DNA of 64,000 nucleotides, taken from the NCBI GenBank assembly GCA_003254925.1, contig QANZ01004226.1, forward strand, positions 226,960 to 290,959, written 5' to 3'. The position numbers and the translations under genes were made by a program. The notes under the pieces are model-generated. The model saw only the letters and a list, made by a program, of their open reading frames with translations. It was not told where the DNA came from and ran no database searches. The first letter of the stretch is position 1, and each line of letters starts with the position of its first letter. Of the stretch, positions 46,687 through 59,321 are shown one piece after another. Source of the DNA: Chamaecrista fasciculata (lineage: Eukaryota; Streptophyta; Magnoliopsida; Fabales; Fabaceae).

Positions 46687-48351
46687 ATTATTTATTATAC
46701 GTCATTCTAGTTCATGGTCTCGATATAAAAAAAACATATATTAAATAATAATTCATCCTTAATGTGATTGGGTTCGGCAATTATATAATATTAATGTAAA
46801 TTTTTACTTTTTTCCCGTTGTCCTAAGCTAAAGCCAGCGGAAATGACCGTTGCAAAGGTTTTTCGTTTTTTTTTTTTATTATTCAAAACTCAAAAGTACT
46901 ATTTGATGGTCAGTGTGTGACTTGCATACACTGCGGTCGGTGGGGAACGAATGGGACCTAAGGAATGCCCACTTCCATTACAAGTTTACAACCTATTTCA
47001 TCCACTACTTTTAAATAATTCAGTATTAATCATTACGGTTAGTTTAATTAATCAATCCACCTCTATAATTATTTATTTGTTATATTTTTTAATTAAAAGT
47101 TTCACTTATTTAAAAAGAAAAAAAAAGACGGAACAGGGGATAGTTTGGACTTTGCAGATAAGGGAGCGTTAGTGTTGGAATTGAATTTATTTCATTCAAC
47201 GTATAAATCATTGCGGCATTGTCATTCAACATCGTCTTCCACCTATAAATAGTCATAATTACAGACAACTTTCTCACCCCACACTTTGAAGAGAGAAAAA
47301 AAAGAAAGGAAACCTAACTAGGCACATAGAAATTAGAAATGGGGGACACAGTACCATAATAGAGATAACTTGTCACATAATTGTGGACAGTGAACAACTA
47401 AATGAATGTCTCGTTCCGACCAATTGACTTTGAAAGTGAGTCACGTTCATTGTACATCTGGATTTTAAATGAGTTTCGCATTGGCTCAAATTTATGTTAG
47501 TTATCTTTGCCACACTTTCAAGTTAATAAATTATCTTACCACGTGTATTGGTTGCTTTGTAATCCTGGGCTTTTGTTTTAATATATTTGATCCCTTTCTA
47601 TGAAAAAAAAAATTATCTTACCACGTGACTTTCATAGACATAAGATGTGTATTGTATATTCAACTTTATTTTTCTCAGTTTTCTACATATACTTAACATC
47701 AAACACTTTCAACCAAAATTCGCAGTTGAAACACAAATTTATTATTATAGAAAACTAGTCCATTTGCTATATATTCGACATTTTGTAATCAAAGAGAAAA
47801 CGGAAGTAAGAGAGCACAAGTATAAATCACATACGCATATTGCCAATGGAAGGAAAGTGTACCAGAACTAATCTTTTAGATATATATATGTAGCCACATT
47901 TTCTAACGAAGTATTCAACCATAAATTCATTATGTAATAAAATACTAATACCTTCAATCAGATCCAACTCTCGGTGTATACGATCTAAGAGAAAAGAGAA
48001 AACAAGAGAGCACAAGTCTAAACCTTAGAGTATCTTGACAATTGAAGGTAAGTGTAACGGAGCTAATCTTATATGTATAAGAAAAAGTAACAAAGGACTG
48101 AAAGATGATGTGTTAGCCAGCAAGCTTGATATTTAAATAAATCACGAGCAAATGAGGCAGAACAATTATTCAAGGGCATGCTTGAGTATGCATTTTTAGA
48201 AGCCACGACCCTTGAAGGATGGTAAATCCTATGAACAGGAAGGACCATGACGCGACAAAGACCGCTTGAACGTAGATTATATATCATACATGTATCTACC
48301 AATACCGTAGACCGGTGCTTCCAAAATCCAAAAGGTATCTCAACCAGGGAT
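46687..48351. other. Intergenic DNA, no gene seen
   Basis: AT-rich spacer. A CCTATAAATAG TATA-like box at about 47,240 is followed by a short leader-like tract and a seven-codon frame (about 47,340), which could mark a non-coding or decayed transcript. No protein gene is visible. Confidence 0.5.
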
Positions 48352-51300
48352 TCACTCATAGTCACCATTTTCAGGGCTCTGGTGAGCTCCATGCCCTGTT
48401 AGACCTGCACACGAAAAACCTTACTTGAATCTCTTGTTCCTCTCTTTAACACAAAAAAGAGGGTGAAATTCAAACCTGAAAGATCATAGCCAGTATTCCT
48501 TGAATCTAGATGGACACCCCAATCTGTGGACCTAGAAGGAGTTACATGCAAACCACATTGTTGAATCATGAAATGGCTTCCTCCAATAGCTTGATGCTCA
48601 TCATTTCCCCGGATAGGATTCCCGCCAGCGGAGTCAACTGCAGGGCGGAAACCGAGACTTGACACTGATTCACCTACTGGTGATGGTAGTAACTTGTTAG
48701 CAGAAGCATCGCCTTTTATGCCAGCATTGGCATCCTTCTTTGAATCAATAGAAAATGTACCAACAATGACCTGTGCGCAAGTCAGCAAGTGAACTATGAA
48801 ATTAAGTGTCTTCCAGTTTTAACTTGTATAAAGGGTTCTGCTAAGAGGTAGGTGCAAAAAGAAGTTAAAGTTTGGTTAGGTATTTGGACAGAATACAAGT
48901 CGTGTATTTCCCTTTCATTCTACCTACGTCACCTTCTCATATTTATCCTATTGGGCATAGCCTCTGATTGTCGATGCCCGATGCTGTTGTCTCTCTCACA
49001 ACAAATGATGGTAGAATCAAAATTGTCTTTTCTCATTTGCTTAGGAAAAGCCTATAACAGACACTACAGAAGAAATGGGGACGTGCACAGAGGATATTTC
49101 AATGCTCATGAGAGAAAATTTGGACTAGTTAAAAAAAAAAAAGCAAGTTCAGATCATATTTATCGCCTTAAAAGTTCATGTTCTCCCAAAAATCAATCTG
49201 AAATTACCTGTACTGGACCGGCAGCTTTAAGGGGTCCACCGACTCCTCCACCTATGATCTGGCCATCGATATTAGATAAACATACACTGAGACCACCTGT
49301 CCGACCTCCAAATTCAGTGCGTACATAGGAACCAGAAAGTGAAATAATCTCAAAGCGACCCTGGTACCAAAGAAAGTAATAGGTGAACTGTGATGACTAA
49401 AGAACAGCAGAGGACTTCCCCACAAAAGCAACAGATAAACATAATCAATTATTTTCAGAAAATAGCCAGGTTGCCATTAAGTTGTAGATTATAACATTAA
49501 ATAGTCTCAATAATCAACTCTCTAATAACTAATAAGTAATAAGACAAAAATAGAATTACTACTGCTAACATGGGCTTCTAAAATCATCACTCATAATCTA
49601 GTAATATGATACAGACACGGTGTGTGCTCTCAAAGGTGACTTGAGAAGTAAAGACAAAACTTATCATTGGAAAGGGGTGCAACAAACATCCAGAAAAAAA
49701 AAAATGAACACTATTTTGCTTAAGCCTCTAACTATAGTTACAACTTTTCCCCATCAGATAAAAACGGTTAGATCTATAAATAAAACAACTTAGTAACAAA
49801 GAAACTCTAAGGTAGAAGTTAATTTCCAACAGCTCCATCCCCTTGACAAGAATAAAGATAACAAAAAAAAACATTAAAATGTAATAAAAGACAAATGCTG
49901 TACATTTTACCTCATATGTAATATTGCCCCCAGAGGTTGCTGGCTGACGAAGAGATGCATTAGAGATAGAACCAGACGCAGACAAAATGCACATTTCACG
50001 TCTACTTTGTTGCATGAATGACATAATTTTTTGGCCAACATCCTAGTTAAGCATGCTTGAATTATTAAGGGAGCAATGCAAAAATAAAAGAAAGCCGCAC
50101 ATGATAACATTAGGGAGCTGGCATAGATAACCTATTTAAATATCATAGATAGTAGACCAAGGAAAATATAGCTAATTGGAGACAACAATAAAGATCCTAG
50201 AAGGCATAACTATGTACAAAAAAATACTTACATTTCGATGTTCTGAATTTCAGGGAAATAGATCATGTCATATGTGGAGATGCAGAAAAATATCACGATA
50301 ATTACTTTAGCTCAATTGGGTCACATCACATGACTTGATCACAGATTAGCCATAGCTATTATGCACATCAGAACTCATAATAGGTGCTTTACCCCGCAGG
50401 TTTAGCCCAGTCCAATTTGCATCATGCCAGGTGTACCCAGAGTGGTCCTAGATCTAGATTGTCTGAAAGGAATGATTCCTAAATGTTGGAAGAGCTATCT
50501 TACAATCCCACTACAAGACCTTGTCACACTACCCAACAAACCCCTGCCACACAATTCACTTAGCAAGAAATCACACTCGTACAAGACTAAAACCTTTCAA
50601 AGGCCAGATATCTAAAATAGCCAAGATTGCACCAATATGGAAACATAATGGTTTTATAGCTCAACTGTAAACTCACAATAGATAAGGATATAAAAAATTA
50701 CCACAAATTATCATCTCAGAATAACAAATATTACGAGAACGAGTAGGCATTCAACAATAAAGAGGAATAACAAAAGTAAGTTTGATGCAGCTAAAGGTGC
50801 ATTTAGAAGAATGTAAATTTTCTCTATAAAGCAAAAGATTCTTCATTGGATGTACAAAAAAGATGTTGATCATTTTAATATCAAGTTTCCCTAATGAATG
50901 GAGTAAGGAAAAACTGTGACAACTCAAAATTCAACACCTTGAGAGCAATCTGAAATACAGATCTAGAGTAAGAGAAGAGCAACTATGATCAAAGAAAAAG
51001 TTGTATAGTAAATAACAGGCTGGTTCAATTAAGCATAAGAGTCGATGACAAATATTAGTTGTTTGTTGGCATAATTGTGCTGCAGTAACATCATATGAAT
51101 CATCATTATTAACTTCACTCTTATAGAAGCTTTCAATAACCAAATTAAGTGACTAAAAGAAATATTCACAGTATTCAGTGCAAAGATTTCATGCAAAAGC
51201 TATCACATATTTGAAGGACCTTTTTTTTTTCCTCATTTTGAGTATAATATCAAGCATGCTTTTAAAAATATATACCCAACTCTAGACTTCCAACAGAGAA

Positions 51301-53514
51301 GAAATTTAAAACTGACTTAAAACTAATATTCCAAACGACAAATATTTGGGACATCAGCAAAGCCTGCTTTTTCCCTGATTCAGACCTATATTTAGGATAT
51401 CATGCATGCTTTTTCAAATATTTGAAGACTCCTTCAGACATAAAGTTAAAGTCATCACTTTATATTAATGATCAGTTCTATAAAGTTATCATTGAACTGA
51501 GCCTTCAAATACAATAATATTTATTGCAGAAGAATGATATCTAAGGATGCAATAGTTATAAAGTATGAGACTTGAGTATCCGATACTACCCAAGTCTCAT
51601 CATAGCATTGTCTCCAGAGTGTTGCAACACTTCACAACACTTCACACAGCTTTATATAAGTCAAAACCCTTCACAAACAGCTCTCTTCTTGCCATGGACA
51701 ACTAGGCTCTGGTACATATTGACAAGACTCAAGTGACTTTGGAGACACCCTCCTCAAAAGTTAATTGTTGAAGGGAGGGGGGACTAAGGCACTTAAGTAC
51801 TAACCAAGAATCCCATACTATTAGACATGGGACTTAGACATCTCATACTATCCACCAATCTCTGACATCTATAATCAACAAACTTTGTTCAAGGACTGTC
51901 AATATTGCATACCTCACCAGCTCCAACAGCAATAACATGTGGGGTGAAGCCTTGTCCTACATTGCCTGCATTAGCCAGTTAAAGGAGAAGCATAAAAAAG
52001 ATACTCAATGATTCTATACTAAATCTGACAGTGAGACTTGCTGATTAACTGAGAAATGAGGGAGAGGGTGCAGGGGAGCACAAATGAAAATTGGCATCAA
52101 ATGAGTTCACAGAGAAACATTAATTGTAAATTAAATAAACAACTTAACATCTATACAATATACTTAAACCAAAAAGAGGTGAGCAAAATCAATTTTTATT
52201 CTATAGAAATTAACATGGCCTAGCTTTTCAAGTGTAAAAAATTGCTTTTCAGCTCCCCTTTCCTACTTTAACGCTACAAGTGCTTCATAGGTATGCTTAC
52301 TCCTACCTCAGAAGTCAGATCCACTTTTACATATCAAGAAACATTCAATAAAGCCTAAAGATGAGTTAGGGATGACAAATACTAAAAAAATCCGAAACTA
52401 TGAGCCAGTATGAGACATGACATTCTTTATAAATTTTGCATTAGCGGCCCATACTTCAAATTTCTTAGTTTTCAACTTTACGACATGTAACCCAGCTTCC
52501 TAATGGTCACTTCACTATCAGGAGCAAGACCCTGATTAGAAGAATTTTGTCCTACCTGTTGTGGAGTGTCCAAGAAGTCTTGAGCAAAATTTAAAACTTT
52601 AAAAACCAGTCATTTTTATTATACATTTGAAATTTTATTGGAGTACCCCATAACAAATTTAGCAACAAATTAAACTCGCCCATCCAATCAGGAGACATGT
52701 ATGCAGCCTAATTGCCGTAATCTCACTGAAAACGCACCACATACCCCAGGGAAAGAATTCAGACATCCTTCAACATGCAGTACACCAAAGTCATTTTGAA
52801 AATCATCCATTGGAAGTTTTCGCAAGGGCAAAAAGGTTAAAAAAAAAAAACTAAACCCACTGAGTAAACAGGGTAAAAAACAAGCAAAACCAAAAATAAA
52901 AAATCCACATAACAGCCACAGCCACAGCCACCACAGGAATTGGGAATACCTCAGAAGGCCAACAGTCAAACCATCAAACACACGTGGGAGGGGAAAAAAA
53001 ACACATATAAATAATGCAGAGAAAACCCCAAATTAAGCAAAGGGAATTGGCGGCGGAATCGAGCCCACCGAAAAGCAAAAAAGAAAAAAGAAATCGGAAA
53101 GGAAAGTAATGAGAGAATACATAAAAGAGTGAAGCTACCTAGAGCAAGAGAGTGGTGTTTCTTGGAAGAGGCAGAATAAGAAGAAGAAGAAGGAGAGGCA
53201 TGAGGGTTATTAATGTTATCCCTGCGAGAGAAGTTGTGAGAAGAAGAAGTGGAAGCTTTCTTAGCGGCGAGAGCTTGCTCAGGCGTGCCATACTTCCTAG
53301 GTCTGCCTCGCTTCCTCTTGGCGGGTTCGAGTTGAGAGGAGACGGCGGAAGGCACAGAATGAGGGTAGATCAGGTGGTGGGACCCATCGGCGTTAGGCAA
53401 AAGCCCATTCGCCGGCGACGGCGAAGTGGTGGTGGTGACGGCGGCGTTACTCTGCTGCTGATGTTGCTGTTGCTGATGGAAGTAGGAACCGAGTCGGTTT
53501 TCATTGCCTTCCAT
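48352..53514 (-). CDS. AT-hook motif nuclear-localized (AHL) protein, intron-containing clade B type
   Basis: Six exons on the minus strand, 53,139-53,514, 51,913-51,965, 49,911-50,042, 49,208-49,360, 48,476-48,770 and 48,352-48,404, join in frame to 353 aa. An N-terminal Gln-rich tract is followed by a bipartite basic region with the AT-hook KRKRGRPRKYG (RGRP at residues 69-72). The tyrosine-containing form is typical of type II hooks. The PPC/DUF296 domain starts near residue 142 (FTPHVIAVGAGEDVGQKIMS), continues REMCILSASGSISNASLRQP and GRFEIISLSGSYVRTE, then GGLSVCLSNIDGQIIGGGVG, and closes at VQVIVGTF. The conserved GRFEI core contacts partners. The C-terminal 110 residues are disordered and Ser/Gly-rich. 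It is a nuclear DNA-binding regulator. Introns are long, whereas the other AHL in this window is intronless, as expected from the clade split. Confidence 0.9.
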
Positions 53515-53619
53515 TTTGAGGGCGAGAATGGGAAGAACGTGAACGAGAGATATTTTTTTTTTAGAAAAAAGAAATATTTTGGTATGAATGAAATGGGGTT
53601 ATGGGTGTTATTTTATGAG

Positions 53620-54723
53620 TAGGAAAGGTCAAGAGCCGTAGGATTGGATTTTAGGTCTTTGCTTTTGACCCTAGATCTTATCTGGCCTATTATTTTATAT
53701 TTTATTTTTCAAAGAAATAATAATAATCAAATTAAGAGAGAGTGAGTTGGAGAGACGGGTCACGCATAGATGTGAATGTGACTGACAGGTGTACTGACAA
53801 TGAATAAGGGCATTTTCTTTTTCCTCCTTCGTCTTCTATTTGGGATCACAAATCCGTTCTCTAAAATCTCCAACGCTTTCTGTTTCTGTTAAGTTTTAGC
53901 CCCAAACAAAGAAACAAATGCAATATTGTGCAGTCAGTCCTTTTGATATCATTATCTCATGACCTTTTTCTTTCTTTTGGAGACTTCGATCTCTAGTGAA
54001 AATGTAAAATTCACATGCATCATCAGATGTACCCAAATCTAATTACTAGGTGATGTCGTTGTTAATTTCGTTGAACGACTTGCAGTATAATATGGAAAGT
54101 ATTGGTGGGATATATGGCAAATTAGTTTCGTTAAAGGACGATTTTTAACAGCAAAAACTATCTCACTCGTGCCTTTGTAATTCAATACTTTATGTGCATG
54201 GAGTCATGGACTGAGATAGTATCCAAAAAAAAAAAAAAAGTTCTAACAGCTTTTTTTTTTTTTTGAAAGGGCCAAGTTATTCACTCCCAAGTTGGTAAAT
54301 AATCAATGGATAATCTCTCATCTCAGTTAATTCGGGAAAATATTTCGGCTCTTTAAGTGACGATTGGTGATAGGTCAATCGACAGCTAGAAAGCTCCATT
54401 CCATCGATACGAGAACTTCTTTAGATTTTGATGGTGGAGAAAAGTCTTCATGTTTCCAGCATTGTCATTACTCATAATTCGAAGAAAACTACAGCATAAG
54501 GGAATGGATATTAGAAGTAGGAAGCATTATGTGGTTTTTGTATGTCAAAATTGCTCCTTAATATCTCACCCAAATAAAAAATTAAAAAATTGCTCCTTAA
54601 TAGATGTTATCTTAATATCTTCTTCATGCAATTACCATTTAGATATACTGAATAACAGAAGAGTTGAAGTTATCCATAGTAAAATCTTATAAGCTATAAT
54701 CATAGTATAGGTTTTACTTTAAG
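53620..54723. other. 5' flank of the AHL gene and intergenic DNA
   Basis: No gene seen. It includes poly-A/T runs at about 54,226-54,262. The 80-codon frame at 54,450-54,692 (plus) has no recognisable domain. Confidence 0.5.
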
Positions 54724-55064
54724 CGCGTTTGGATAAGCTTATGAAAAAAGAATTTTATTTATCAAACTTTTTTTAAAAGTTCTTTTGAGTGAAACACTAG
54801 TATTTTTAATTATCAAAGTTGTTTGGATATAAAATGACAAAAGTACTTTTAATTAATAAAATGAACTAAAAAAATAGCTTTTGCAAGTGCTTTAAGTAGA
54901 AGTTACAAATTTGAACTTCTTAAAAAAACTATATTTTAACTTTTTTTTTTGTAACTTCTCCTTTTTCTTAAAAATTTACCCGAACAAGATTTTATGTTTA
55001 TAAAAGGTCTTTTTTTTAATTAAAAAAGTGCTTTTTAGATAAAAAAAAAACCTATCCAAACGGA
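54724..55064. repeat. MITE-like element with CGTTTGGATA ends, family D
   Basis: The left end is GCGCGTTTGGATAAGC and the right end CCTATCCAAACGGAGT, so the termini are inverted repeats (CGTTTGGATA / TATCCAAACG). The interior is A/T-rich with KNOWN-style mirrored words AAAAGTGC / GCTTTTG-like. It is non-coding and about 340 bp. Similar 'GTTTGGATA' ends are common in plant hAT-like MITEs; the superfamily is not proven. Confidence 0.6.
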
Positions 55065-55404
55065 GTTCTAATTCAGCCCATAAAGACGGGAGAATACCAA
55101 CCAGTGATTTCCATTATCTTGTGACTGCTTTCTGCAAAAGGAAACTACGGCAGCGAAAAGGAACTCAGTTCCATCACAGTTTATCATAACCCAAGGAGGA
55201 ATCAAGCTTCTGTTTAAGAACCGTGTGCATCATTAATTCATGATAACAAATCATTCTGTTTACAGATATATATACCAAAGATACCTAACGAGTCCTACAA
55301 CAGGAAAGCATAATAGAGAAGGAACAAGAGATATAGCAGGTCATGTGACATGTGAGTATATAACTCCAAAAATGGTAAGTTTTTTTACTAACAAAGCATA
55401 GACT

Positions 55405-58017
55405 TCAGAGTCCATCTTTCGGGGATTCACTATCAGTCGTTTCCCTAGTAGATGCAATTGCCAAGGCATGTGAGTTTTTCATTTCTTCCAACTGTCAAGC
55501 GAAATAAGATTTGGTAACGTAAACCCTACATGAGGCAAACTGGAAACTCAATGAACTTCAGAGAATCAATGAAATATTTTAGAGTAAACTTACTTTTTAG
55601 TCCTTAAATTTATCTAAAACTATGATTTAGTCTCTAAATAAAGAAAATATATTTTAGTCTCTAATTTTTTTTATAAACATTAACTATTTAGTCTCCATAA
55701 ATAGTGTTTCAAGAACTAAATAATTAAAGTTTGTAAAAAAAATCAGAGACCAAAAAGTGTATTTTCACTATTGGGTGACTAAATTTTAGTTTTAGGACAA
55801 ATTCATGAACCAAAAAATAGATTTTCTCAATTATTTAATACCATCCATCAGAGGCCAAATTAATCAACCATCAATAAGAAATTTAATATGGTATAAAAAC
55901 TAGATCTTTTTAAGCAAGCAAAGTAACAAGCTCTATGTATTCCATTTTCACACAGTTTGTTATTAGTTATTTGATGCAGTCAATAACAAAAGTGTAAAGA
56001 TTTGATCTTATTATTTAAGATTTGGATATCTTATGTAATCTTTGAGTGACTTGTATTTTAATTAGTTACCATATATTTTGGGATAGAATCCTTGGTGACT
56101 AAGGAATTAGGGACTTGGGCCTATTGGGCTCAGGTTAAGTAATCCTTGTGTATCTAGAGTTTGGGATGTCTATAATTAGACTAGTAGCTAATGGTAGAAG
56201 AATGACTTGAGAGGTAGATTAGTTCATCAGGTTATTGTATTATCATACTCTCTGAATCCTAACAAAAAGAAATCAAGTGTTAGTTTTGGTGCAGTGCTTA
56301 ATTTAGGCAACCAACATGTGACTAGAGGTGCGCCTACAGGTAAGGGTAAAACAATGGTTCCGCAAAACAGCTCTTTCCCTCTGAAATTTCTGTGACCTCT
56401 TTTTGTTCCCCATTTTCTCTTTCCCCCTTGACCTTTTACTACCTTAATGGTTCCCCAGATTTCTGGCCATAAAAGATTCATCAATCATAAGTCATAATAA
56501 AGATGGTCACAAGCCAAAAGTCAAAACCATTTTTCAAGTCTTCATTCTTGTTACTCTTTATAGGAATTATATACTTAGTAGTTCATACACTATGCATACC
56601 TCTTTCCTCTGCCATCTGTGATCCTGATATTCCAATATTTCCTAACCTGAAGCACTATAAGCAACAATTCGCAGGCCCAAAAATTTTTAAGTATATTGAA
56701 CTGACTAGATGATCGATATACATGCCACACCATTTTGTATTGTGGACTAAATTTCAACCACTAATATGTCTATAATGAAAGAGCTTCACATAGTACTCGG
56801 TTAAATAATGTAATGGTTGTGGATATTGGGCAGTATAGGCCTTTTTGAAGACATCAAACAGAGTAAAGCAAAGAGGATTTGATCAAAAGATTGCAGCTAA
56901 CGATCAAACACCAAGGATAACATGTCAGTATGTCACCAGTTTGCTAACATAAACAAACTATGCCCAATATTAAACTACAAGATGCGAACCAAACCAAATT
57001 GCACACAATAAATCTTTTTGTTAATGGTCAAGCTTGAAGTTCCCAGAAAAATTATAACCATCACTCCAATAGATCATTAGCATATCAGATTTTAGTAAAG
57101 CTATTACCATTTTCTAGCGGGTTCACTCACTCAATAAAATAATGTATTCTTGAGTTCAAGACAATTAAAAGATTCAACAAAAATCACCTCTTTGCAGGTC
57201 TCCTGGTGAGCAGCTAAAAGCTCATTATACTTTATTTGTAGATCCGAGAATTCAGCTTGCAATTTTTCATATTCTGAGATGGATGTACTGCCTAGTTTTT
57301 GTTGAATGAACCTGAAAAGAGAAGCTTGTCATAGACGTCCCATACAAATACTATTATCTGAACTTCTGAAGTCAAGACTCAAAACTCAAAAGCGTTTTGT
57401 TTATTTAGTGCGTCAATGCTACCTTCAAAAGTATTTGCGCTAAAAATGTGACACTCAAATAGATCCAATTCAAATGGGGAACAAAAAAAAAGTGAGATAT
57501 TTCCCGTAATAGAGGTAGAGTGATACACTATGTCCCAAAAAATAAAAAATGACTTGTTTTTTACTCCAGAGAAAATTATACTCACATTGCAACAAATCAC
57601 AGAAACCCCAAATATACTTACTCAAGGGCAGAGGACGGCTTGTCATTTTGCTCATATAAAGCAACAAGAACTGGAAAACAACAAAAGGGAACATCAAATA
57701 TTCTATTGGTTAAGTAATCGATGGGATAAAACAATCCACAGAAGCATCAATAAAGGAAGGGAAAAGCTTCCATGGACAATTGGGAAAGAAAGAAACGAAA
57801 CCTTTGGTGAGGGCGTCCACTGCCCCGCTTGACTCCAGATATTTCCTAAATGCTTCCTTCTTCGCCTCTTTTTCCTGAATTAACATTGAAATCAATATTC
57901 GCTGTGACTTGTGAAATGAAGGAAGTATCGGTTCTTAGAGAATCTATCATTGTACGATTTCAATAATCGGAATTCATACATAGAGATAGAATTTATAACC
58001 TCTTTGTACCGCATCAT
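55405..58017 (-). CDS. c-Myc-binding protein (MYCBP/AMY-1)-like small protein
   Basis: Five exons on the minus strand, 58,000-58,017, 57,802-57,874, 57,622-57,670, 57,188-57,311 and 55,405-55,491, give 116 aa with matching phases. The core follows the MYCBP family closely: KEAFRKYLESSGAVDALTKV, then LVALYEQNDKPSSALEFIQQ, then a coiled coil SEYEKLQAELSDLQIKYNEL. In animals MYCBP binds MYC and also centrosomal/ciliary AKAP complexes; plants lack MYC proto-oncogene orthologues, so its plant partner is unknown. The start is the ATG at 58,017 (MMRYKE), because the frame upstream stays open for about 35 codons without another ATG. The first coding exon is thus only 18 nt. The last intron (1.7 kb) holds a family B foldback element. 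Confidence 0.82.
55582..55828. repeat. Foldback MITE-like element, family B, copy 3 (in MYCBP-like last intron)
   Basis: The left arm reads GAGTAAACTTACTTTTTAGT, then ATGATTTAGTCTCTAAATAA. The right arm mirrors it with ATTGGGTGACTAAATTTTAG and ends CCAAAAAATAGATTTTCTC. Arms are about 120 bp with almost no loop. Confidence 0.7.
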
Positions 58018-58084
58018 GATCTGCTTTGCCTCAAATCTCGGCTCTTGATTTGGCGATGGTCGGAGCAGAAGAGTGTCCAAATTT

Positions 58085-58340
58085 CTGAATCCAACTGGCA
58101 GTGATTTACTTTTGTATTATTAATATTTATTTTTTAGGTAATAATTAATTATCTTTTCATTTATCTCCTGAAATTGGGAATATTGGTCGGGTCTCACATT
58201 GGGCCTGAATTACAAAGCCCGAAATGACAGCCCAAATAACCGGCCCAATAATGACGAACCACTAACATCTCTAATTATGTCACTTTTCGTTAATAATCTT
58301 AACTACTAAATGATTTCACCAAAAAAAGAAAAGAAAAGGT
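58085..58340. other. Short spacer upstream of the MYCBP-like gene
   Basis: This contains the presumed promoter of the minus-strand MYCBP-like gene. No gene is seen. GC-richer words around 58,180-58,250 (GGGCCTGA, AGCCCGAAA, GGCCCAATAA) resemble site II/telo-box-like GGGCC elements common in plant housekeeping promoters. Confidence 0.4.
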
Positions 58341-58706
58341 AAAAGTACTAATTTCATCCCCAAACTTTGCACCAACTGTCAATTTCATCCTCAATTTCTT
58401 TTTTGTTGTCAATTTCGTCCTAATGTTTTACATTTTGGTCAATTTTCTCCTTTGACTAACTTCATTCAATAAATTAACGACAGATTGCATCCGATTTTTT
58501 AATCTGTTAGGTTTGAGTTTCTTATTCTATCAATTTTACATTACATATCATTAGTCAGGTAAATTCTGTCATTAATATTTAGCTAAAGTAAGAGTAAATG
58601 ATAAAATTGATAGAAATGTGAAACATTAGGGACGAATTGACTGCAAAAAAAACTCATGACGAAATTGACAGTTGATGTAAAGTTTGAAAACGAAATTAGT
58701 ACTTTT
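58341..58706. repeat. Foldback MITE-like element, family C
   Basis: The termini AAAAGTACTAATTTC and GAAATTAGTACTTTT are perfect inverted repeats. Inward, CAACTGTCAATTTCATCCTC is mirrored by ACGAAATTGACAGTTGATG, and the pairing continues for over 100 bp. It is non-coding and lies between the MYCBP-like and VPS52 genes. Confidence 0.7.
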
Positions 58707-59321
58707 TTTCCAAAAGAAAAAAACTTACTAAATAGTAGTATTTTGTTTTGTTTTGGAGTGTCTCTTCAGTGTTTGGACTTTAGACCAAAAAAAAGAAAAA
58801 AAAAAAACTAAAGCTCAATTTTGGTGCCCACACATATTAGTGTTTTCTCAACTTGATTTCTCATAAATTTATTTTTCTGAATTTAATTTCTTATAAATTA
58901 TTTTGTTATCAATATCAATTTATCTATATTTAACAAAAACTGTTGGGTATTCTTTTAAATGCCCAATAGAGAGTGTCTATCCAGTGAATACTTCACGTCA
59001 CATATTACAATGATGATTCATCCGTGGCAACGCTTACAATTCCAAAATTTTATATCAGAATTAAGCGTTGATCACAACTTCACATGCATAATTGCATTCA
59101 TTATTTCATTTATAGTTTACAATATTTAATGTAACACAGCTGTACTGACTGCAACACTTCAGGAACTAAAAGTAGTTCAAAATTGAAATGTTTCCGAAAG
59201 AGGCATAAAAATAAAGTCTCACTTTCATCATACAAAAAGCAATGTTGACATATATAAATCAAATACCATGGATCAGAAAATGAAGATATAGTATACAATT
59301 ATGGCAGGCAAGCTCAATAAA
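58707..59321. other. Spacer / 3' flank of VPS52
   Basis: AT-rich. The part nearest 59,321 is the 3' UTR of VPS52. No gene is visible. Confidence 0.5.

Noticed and set aside
47240..47370. A possible TATA box and leader followed by a seven-codon frame
   Set aside because: One TATA-like word in AT-rich DNA is weak evidence and no coding sequence follows, so it is mentioned only under the intergenic entry.
20301..53514. The two AHL genes as a tandem duplicate pair
   Set aside because: They belong to different clades (intronless type I hook versus six-exon type II hook) and are 27 kb apart, so their presence in one window is probably coincidence.
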